DNA from: Streptomyces sp. NBC_00239
Lineage (GTDB): Bacteria; Actinomycetota; Actinomycetes; Streptomycetales; Streptomycetaceae
Length of the DNA stretch: 64,000 nucleotides
NCBI RefSeq assembly: GCF_036194065.1
Contig: NZ_CP108095.1
Coordinates: 3,224,001 to 3,288,000 of the forward strand
Direction of reading: 5' to 3'
The first letter of the stretch is position 1. Each line of letters opens with the position of its first letter. The position numbers were made by a program, and so were the translations under genes. This document shows, piece by piece, positions 59,461 through 64,000 of the stretch. A model generated the notes under the pieces. The model did not search any database and was not told the origin of the DNA. It was given only the letters and a program-made list of their open reading frames with translations.

Positions 59461-60645
59461 ATGACCACGCCTGACGAGCCGCAGCTCGTATTGACCGCGC
59501 CCGAGCCCGTCCCCGTCGTCCGCAAGGAACAGGCCGCCGGCCTGGTCCCGCTCCAGGACGGCGTACGCGAGGAGATGGCCCGGCGGGCCGGCGAGTACGT
59601 CGGCACCCTCGCCGGACTCGACGCCCGCTCCCCCGAGTTCGCCACCCGCATCGGGGAGATCGCCGGACTCGGCGCCGGCGAGATCCGCACCGCCGCCCAG
59701 CAGTCCAACCGGATGCTGGAGCGGGCCGTGCGCTCGCTCGGCGCCGACGGCGGCGCCGACGCGCAGGTCCGCGTCGCCGGCTCGCTCGTCGAACTGCGCC
59801 GCACCGTCGAGGACCTCGACCCGCGCGACAGCCCCGGCAAGGGCGCCCGCCGCTTCCTCTCCAAGCTCCCCGGCGGCAACAAGTTCCGCGACCACGTCGC
59901 CAAGTACGCCTCCTCCCAGGCCACCCTCAACAAGATCGTGGGCGCCCTGCGCGGCGGCCAGGACGAGCTGCGCCGCGACAACGCGGCACTGCACACCGAG
60001 CGGGCCCGGCTCTGGGAGACCATGGGCAAGCTCCAGGAGTACGCGGTCCTCACCGAGGCCCTCGACGCGGCCGTCGAGGAGCGCATCACCGAGACCGGGG
60101 CCACCGACGCGCAGCAGGCCGACGTCCTGCGCGCCGACGTCCTCTTCCCGGTCCGGCAGAAGCACCAGGACCTGCTGACCCAGCTCGCCGTCTGCGCCCA
60201 GGGCTACCTGGCCATGGACGTCGTACGCCGCAACAACGACGAGCTGATCAAGGGCGTCGAGCGGGCCGCGACCACCACCGTGTCCGCGCTGCGGATCGCC
60301 GTCATGCTGGCCTCCGCCCTCGACAGCCGGCGCAAGGTCGTCGAGCAGGTCAACACCCTGCGCAACACCACCGAGGACCTGATCCGCGGGAACGCCGAGA
60401 TGCTCGCCACCCAGAGCGGCGAGATCCAGCGGATCGCCGCCGACCCCGCGGTCGGCGCGGAGACCCTGCGCACCGCCTTCGCGCAGATCTACAAGACGCT
60501 CGACGCCATCGACACCTTCAAGGTGCAGGCCACCGAGAACATGGCCGCCACCGTGGAGTCCCTGACCGGCGAACTCCAGGCCGCCTCCGCCCATCTGGCG
60601 CGCACCCGCACCACCGGCGCCCTCGAAGGAGGCGGCACCGCATGA
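59461..60645 (+). CDS. TelA-like toxic anion resistance protein
   Basis: A 394-residue soluble, helical protein of the TelA/KlaA family. Diagnostic stretches are KLPGGNKFRDHVAKYASSQA, TLNKIVGALRGGQDELRRDN, LHTERARLWETMGKLQEYAV, QKHQDLLTQLAVCAQGYLAM and NTTEDLIRGNAEMLATQSGE. Family members occur in tellurite and cell-envelope stress gene sets with Ter proteins, but no terD genes are here. It overlaps the VWA gene by four bases (ATGA). Confidence 0.93.
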   Translation: MTTPDEPQLVLTAPEPVPVVRKEQAAGLVPLQDGVREEMARRAGEYVGTLAGLDARSPEFATRIGEIAGLGAGEIRTAAQQSNRMLERAVRSLGADGGADAQVRVAGSLVELRRTVEDLDPRDSPGKGARRFLSKLPGGNKFRDHVAKYASSQATLNKIVGALRGGQDELRRDNAALHTERARLWETMGKLQEYAVLTEALDAAVEERITETGATDAQQADVLRADVLFPVRQKHQDLLTQLAVCAQGYLAMDVVRRNNDELIKGVERAATTTVSALRIAVMLASALDSRRKVVEQVNTLRNTTEDLIRGNAEMLATQSGEIQRIAADPAVGAETLRTAFAQIYKTLDAIDTFKVQATENMAATVESLTGELQAASAHLARTRTTGALEGGGTA

Positions 60646-62330
60646 CCCCGCACCGCACTGCCGCTCGGAGCACGGACCCGCAGCCCACGAACCGGCAGCG
60701 CCCCGACCCGCACCGCGGCGGCCGGCGTCGCGCCGGGGGCCGCCGGCTCCTCGCGCTGGTCCTGTCCACGGCCGCCGTCCTGGCCGCCACCGCCTGCACC
60801 TCCGAGGAGCCCGACGGCCCCGAGGAGACCGCGTACCGCGACGGCACCCTGCGCGTGCTGGCCTCCAGCGAACTCGCCGACATGGAACCGGTGCTCGAAG
60901 CGGCCCGCAAGGCCACCGGCGTCACCGTGAAGCTGACCTGGACCGGCACCCTCGACGCCGCAGAGCAGGTCGCCTCCGGGAAGGCCGACGGCCGCTACGA
61001 CGCGATCTGGCTGTCCTCCAACGACTACCTGCGGCTGCGGCCCGAGGCGGTCGGCAAGCTCGGCTCCGAGACCCCGGTGATGTCCTCGCCGGTCGCGCTC
61101 GGCGTGAAGCCCGCCGCCGTCGCCCGGCTCGGCTGGAAGCCCGCCGAGGTGACCTGGTCGGCGATCCACTCGGCCGTCGCCGCCGGCAGGCTCACCTACG
61201 GCATGACCGACCCGGTGCGCTCCAACTCCGGTTTCTCCGCGCTGATCTCGGTGGCGTCCGGCCTCTCCGGAGCCCAGGCCGCCCTCACCGACGCCGACGT
61301 GAAGAAGGCCGCGCCCCGGCTCACGGAATTCTTCGCCGGGCAGAAGCTGACCTCCGGTTCCTCCGGCTGGCTGGCCTCCGCGTACACCCGCCGCGGCACC
61401 GTGGACGCGCTCGTCAACTACGAGTCCGTGCTGATGTCGATGAACCGGGACGACAGGGCCGGGCTGACCGTGATCCGGCCCCGCGACGGGGTGGTCACCG
61501 CCGACTACCCGCTCACCCTGCTCGGTTCGGCGCCCGCCGGCGCCCGCGAGGCGGGCCGCGCCCTGACCACGTACCTGCGGGGCGCCGAGGCCCAGCGGGC
61601 GATCACCGGGAAGACCTTCCGGCGGCCGGTCGCGGCCGGGGTCTCCCCCGCGCCCGGCCTGGCCGCGGACAAGCGCCGGGAACTGCCGTTCCCGGGCACC
61701 CGCCCGGTCGCCGACGGGCTGCTCGCCTCGTACGAGAACGAGCTGCGCCGCCCCTCGCGGACCGTGTACGTGCTCGACACCTCCGGCTCGATGGAGGACG
61801 AGAACCGGATCGGACGGCTGCGGGACGCGCTCTCCGAGCTGGCCGGCACCGGGAGTTCGGCGCCCGGCGAACGGTTCCGGGACCGCGAGCAGGTGACGCT
61901 CCTGCCGTTCGGGTCCGAGGTGAAGGACGTGCACACGCACCTGGTGCAGCCCGGGGACCCCGACGCGGCCCTGGACGCCATCCGCCGGGACGTGAACGCG
62001 CTCACCCCCGACGGGGGCACCGCCGTGTACAGCAGTCTGGAAGCCGCCTACGAGCACCTGGGCAAGGAGCGCACCGACGCGTTCACCTCGATCGTGCTGA
62101 TGACGGACGGGGAGAACACCGAGGGCGAACCGGCCTCGCACTTCGACAGCTTCTACGCGGCGCTGCCCGCCGACCAGCGGGCAACCCCGGTCTTCGCGGT
62201 GCTCTTCGGGGACTCGGACCGCAGGGAACTCGCCCACATCACCGAGCTGACCGGCGGCCGGCTGTTCGACGCGACCGGCGGGAACGGTTCACTGGACGGC
62301 GCCTTCGAGGAGATCCGTGGCTACCAGTAG
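60642..62330 (+). CDS. Lipoprotein with solute-binding and VWA domains
   Basis: A 562-residue exported protein. A basic 35-residue lead precedes the signal helix and lipobox VLAATAC. A solute-binding-like domain occupies about 65-340 (LRVLASSELADMEPVLEAAR, DAIWLSSNDYLRL, TDPVRSNSGFSALISVASGL). The VWA domain (about 370-555) has the metal-site motif VYVLDTSGSMEDEN, then TPDGGTAV and LMTDGENTEGE. It could hold a partner protein through Mg, coordinated with the neighbouring binding-like and TelA proteins. It overlaps the next gene by 14 bases. Confidence 0.92.
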   Translation: MTPHRTAARSTDPQPTNRQRPDPHRGGRRRAGGRRLLALVLSTAAVLAATACTSEEPDGPEETAYRDGTLRVLASSELADMEPVLEAARKATGVTVKLTWTGTLDAAEQVASGKADGRYDAIWLSSNDYLRLRPEAVGKLGSETPVMSSPVALGVKPAAVARLGWKPAEVTWSAIHSAVAAGRLTYGMTDPVRSNSGFSALISVASGLSGAQAALTDADVKKAAPRLTEFFAGQKLTSGSSGWLASAYTRRGTVDALVNYESVLMSMNRDDRAGLTVIRPRDGVVTADYPLTLLGSAPAGAREAGRALTTYLRGAEAQRAITGKTFRRPVAAGVSPAPGLAADKRRELPFPGTRPVADGLLASYENELRRPSRTVYVLDTSGSMEDENRIGRLRDALSELAGTGSSAPGERFRDREQVTLLPFGSEVKDVHTHLVQPGDPDAALDAIRRDVNALTPDGGTAVYSSLEAAYEHLGKERTDAFTSIVLMTDGENTEGEPASHFDSFYAALPADQRATPVFAVLFGDSDRRELAHITELTGGRLFDATGGNGSLDGAFEEIRGYQ

Positions 62331-62943
62331 AGGCACCGCGGCACGCGTCCTGGGCTACCTGGAGTCCCGCAAGAACCTGGCCGGCTCCGCGTGCGGGGTG
62401 GCAGGGCTCGCGCTCACCTTCACGGGCCTGGCGGGCGCCTACTGGCCCGTCGTGGTCGCCGGACTGTACGGCGCGGGCGCGCTGATCGCCCCGCCGGAGC
62501 GGCTGCCGGCCCCCGAGTTCGAGGATCCGGCCGAGGAGTTCGACGCGCTGCGCGAAGACTTCGCGACCCTGTGCGAATACCTGGGCGAGGTGGAGCTGCC
62601 GGCCGCCGCGGGCGACCGGCTCACCGGCCTGCTGGGCCGGTACGGGGCGCTGCTCGACCCGGCGCACGGCTGGGTCGCGGACCTGCTCGCGACGGACCCG
62701 GAGTCGGTGCACGTGCTGTCGCGGGCGATCCGCCAGGACGTGCCCGAATGCGTGGACACGTACCACCGGACCCGCTGGTGGACCCGGCTGCAGCCGGGCA
62801 CGGAGGCTCCCGAACGGCACCTGGAGCGGCAGCTGACGGTGCTGTACGAGGAGGTGGAAGGCCTGACGGCGGGCCTCCAGGACAGGGAGGCCCGCCGTCA
62901 GCAGACGCACACGACCTATCTGGAGGAGCGCGGACGCTCCTGA
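62317..62943 (+). CDS. Membrane protein, last gene of the TelA cassette
   Basis: A 208-residue protein with a GTG start inside the VWA gene end. Two hydrophobic helices near the N-terminus (AGSACGVAGLALTFTGLAGA, YWPVVVAGLYGAGALIAPP) are followed by a cytoplasmic acidic helical domain (EDPAEEFDALREDFATLCEY, HLERQLTVLYEEVEGLTAGL). It may tie the cassette to the membrane. No known family is recognised. Confidence 0.82.
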   Translation: MATSRGTAARVLGYLESRKNLAGSACGVAGLALTFTGLAGAYWPVVVAGLYGAGALIAPPERLPAPEFEDPAEEFDALREDFATLCEYLGEVELPAAAGDRLTGLLGRYGALLDPAHGWVADLLATDPESVHVLSRAIRQDVPECVDTYHRTRWWTRLQPGTEAPERHLERQLTVLYEEVEGLTAGLQDREARRQQTHTTYLEERGRS

Positions 62944-62968
62944 CAGACGCGACAGGTGGTCGTGTGCT

Positions 62969-63034
62969 GCGGTGGGAACCGCTTGGTCGGGGGCTCCCAC
63001 AGCGGTGGGGGCCGCTTGGTCGGGGGCTCCCACA
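62969..63034. repeat. 33-bp direct repeat between convergent genes
   Basis: Two 33-bp units (62969-63001, 63002-63034) beginning gcggtggga(a/g)... and ending tcgggggctcccaca, differing at two positions. Each can fold gtgggn...ctcccac. A smaller stem gcccg-gta-cgggc follows at 63042-63054. Together they may stop both converging transcripts. Confidence 0.75.
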
Positions 63035-63061
63035 CTTATTCGCCCGGTACGGGCGGCTCGG

Positions 63062-64000
63062 TCAGCCGAGCCGCTCCACCAGGGCGTGGTACTGGTCCCA
63101 CAGCTCCTTGGGAGTGTGGTCGCCGTAGGTGTTGAGGTGCTCGGGGACCAGGGCGGCCTCCTCGCGCCACACCTCCTTGTCGACGCTGAGGAGGAAGTCC
63201 AGGTCCGCGGCGGGCAGGTCCAGGCCGTCGGTGTCCAGGGACGCGACGGTCGGCAGGATGCCGATGGGGGTCTCGACGCCCTCGGCGGTGCCGTCGAGGC
63301 GGCCGACGATCCACTTCAGGACGCGGCTGTTCTCGCCGAAGCCGGGCCACACGAACTTGCCCGCGTCGTTCTTGCGGAACCAGTTCACGTAGTAGATCTT
63401 CGGGAGCTTGGACTGGTCCTTGCCCTTGGCGACGTCGACCCAGTGGCCCATGTAGTCGCCCATGTTGTAGCCGCAGAACGGCAGCATGGCGAAGGGGTCG
63501 CGGCGCAGCTCGCCGACCTTGCCCTCGGCGGCGGCGGTCTTCTCGGAGGCGATGTTCGAGCCGATGAAGACGCCGTGGTTCCAGTCGAAGGACTCGGTGA
63601 CCAGCGGCACGGCGGAGGCGCGGCGGCCGCCGAAGAGGATCGCGGAGATCGGGACGCCCTTGGGGTCCTCCCACTCGGGGGCGATCGTCGGGCACTGCGA
63701 GGCCGGGACGGCGAAGCGGGCGTTGGGGTGGGCGGCCGGGGTCTCCGAGGCCGGAGTCCAGTCGTTGCCCTTCCAGTCGATCAGGTGGGCGGGCGCCTCT
63801 TCGGTCATGCCCTCCCACCAGACGTCGCCGTCGTCGGTGAGCGCGACGTTGGTGAAGACGGTGTTCGCGTACATCGTCTTCATGGCGTTGGCGTTGGTGT
63901 GCTCGCCGGTGCCGGGGGCGACGCCGAAGAAGCCGGCCTCGGGGTTGATCGCGTAGAGGCGGCCGTCCTCGCCGAAGCGCATCCAGGCGATGTCGTCGCC
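63062..64000 (-). CDS. pckG: Phosphoenolpyruvate carboxykinase (GTP), C-terminal part
   Basis: 313 codons run to the window edge with the 5' end missing. Family signatures are [77 protein letters not shown] and [18 protein letters not shown]. The GTP enzyme converts oxaloacetate to phosphoenolpyruvate for gluconeogenesis. The frame is open across the whole segment and the end [20 protein letters not shown] is normal. Confidence 0.96.
   Translation of the reverse strand, partial: GDDIAWMRFGEDGRLYAINPEAGFFGVAPGTGEHTNANAMKTMYANTVFTNVALTDDGDVWWEGMTEEAPAHLIDWKGNDWTPASETPAAHPNARFAVPASQCPTIAPEWEDPKGVPISAILFGGRRASAVPLVTESFDWNHGVFIGSNIASEKTAAAEGKVGELRRDPFAMLPFCGYNMGDYMGHWVDVAKGKDQSKLPKIYYVNWFRKNDAGKFVWPGFGENSRVLKWIVGRLDGTAEGVETPIGILPTVASLDTDGLDLPAADLDFLLSVDKEVWREEAALVPEHLNTYGDHTPKELWDQYHALVERLG

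Overview
The window is chromosomal DNA of a Streptomyces or close relative. The evidence is very high G+C with strong third-position GC bias, GTG and TTG starts behind purine-rich ribosome binding sites, secreted chitinase and streptogrisin-type peptidase genes, an AfsA-type gamma-butyrolactone synthase homologue, and dispersed G/C-rich palindromic repeats. The edges cut two genes: a paralogue of the second gene on the left and GTP-dependent phosphoenolpyruvate carboxykinase on the right.

Layout. 1-7.1 kb: an AI-2E family transporter with two tandem anchored paralogues, a secreted transglycosylase behind a structured leader, a PIN-PhoH protein, an undecaprenyl diphosphate synthase homologue and an aldo/keto reductase. 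7.1-19.2 kb: loosely packed accessory genes (prepilin peptidase, DUF192, SMI1/KNR4, orphan solute-binding lipoprotein, serine hydrolase, polysaccharide deacetylase, small lipoproteins, a membrane-anchored PemK/MazF-like protein). Between them lie many tandem repeats and a 165-bp near-palindromic MITE-like element. 19.2-28.4 kb: tRNA-Trp, an S1 peptidase, an ECF sigma factor with its overlapping partner, a deacetylase/glycosyltransferase fusion, a frameshifted alpha/beta hydrolase, and an NTF2-like gene divergent from a TetR regulator across two palindromic operators.

28.4-40.3 kb is one minus-strand Tad (Flp pilus) locus. In transcription order it holds a zinc-ribbon protein, CpaB, TadZ/CpaE, two TadE-like pseudopilins, TadA, TadB, TadC, a histidine kinase and response regulator, the Flp pilin, a TadG-like protein, a lipoprotein and an OmpA-domain protein. 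The only prepilin peptidase seen is about 22 kb away at 7.1-7.9 kb. 40.5-43.8 kb: a GH18 chitinase whose promoter overlaps a DasR-type site, then a zinc carboxypeptidase. 43.9-48.3 kb: a D-amino-acid module of IclR regulator plus RidA, divergent from a PLP D-amino-acid deaminase/aldolase and an N-acyl-D-amino-acid deacylase.

48.3-55.4 kb is the most distinctive region. An AfsA homologue heads a minus-strand run with a HAD phosphatase, an ABM-like protein, an unrecognised protein, a short-chain dehydrogenase, an EamA transporter and a FabH-like ketosynthase. It is divergent from a TetR regulator across a pair of matched palindromic operators. I infer a small signal-molecule biosynthesis and export system. 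55.9-64 kb: an alanine-type aminotransferase, two small proteins, a four-gene TelA/VWA/solute-binding cassette, and PEPCK.
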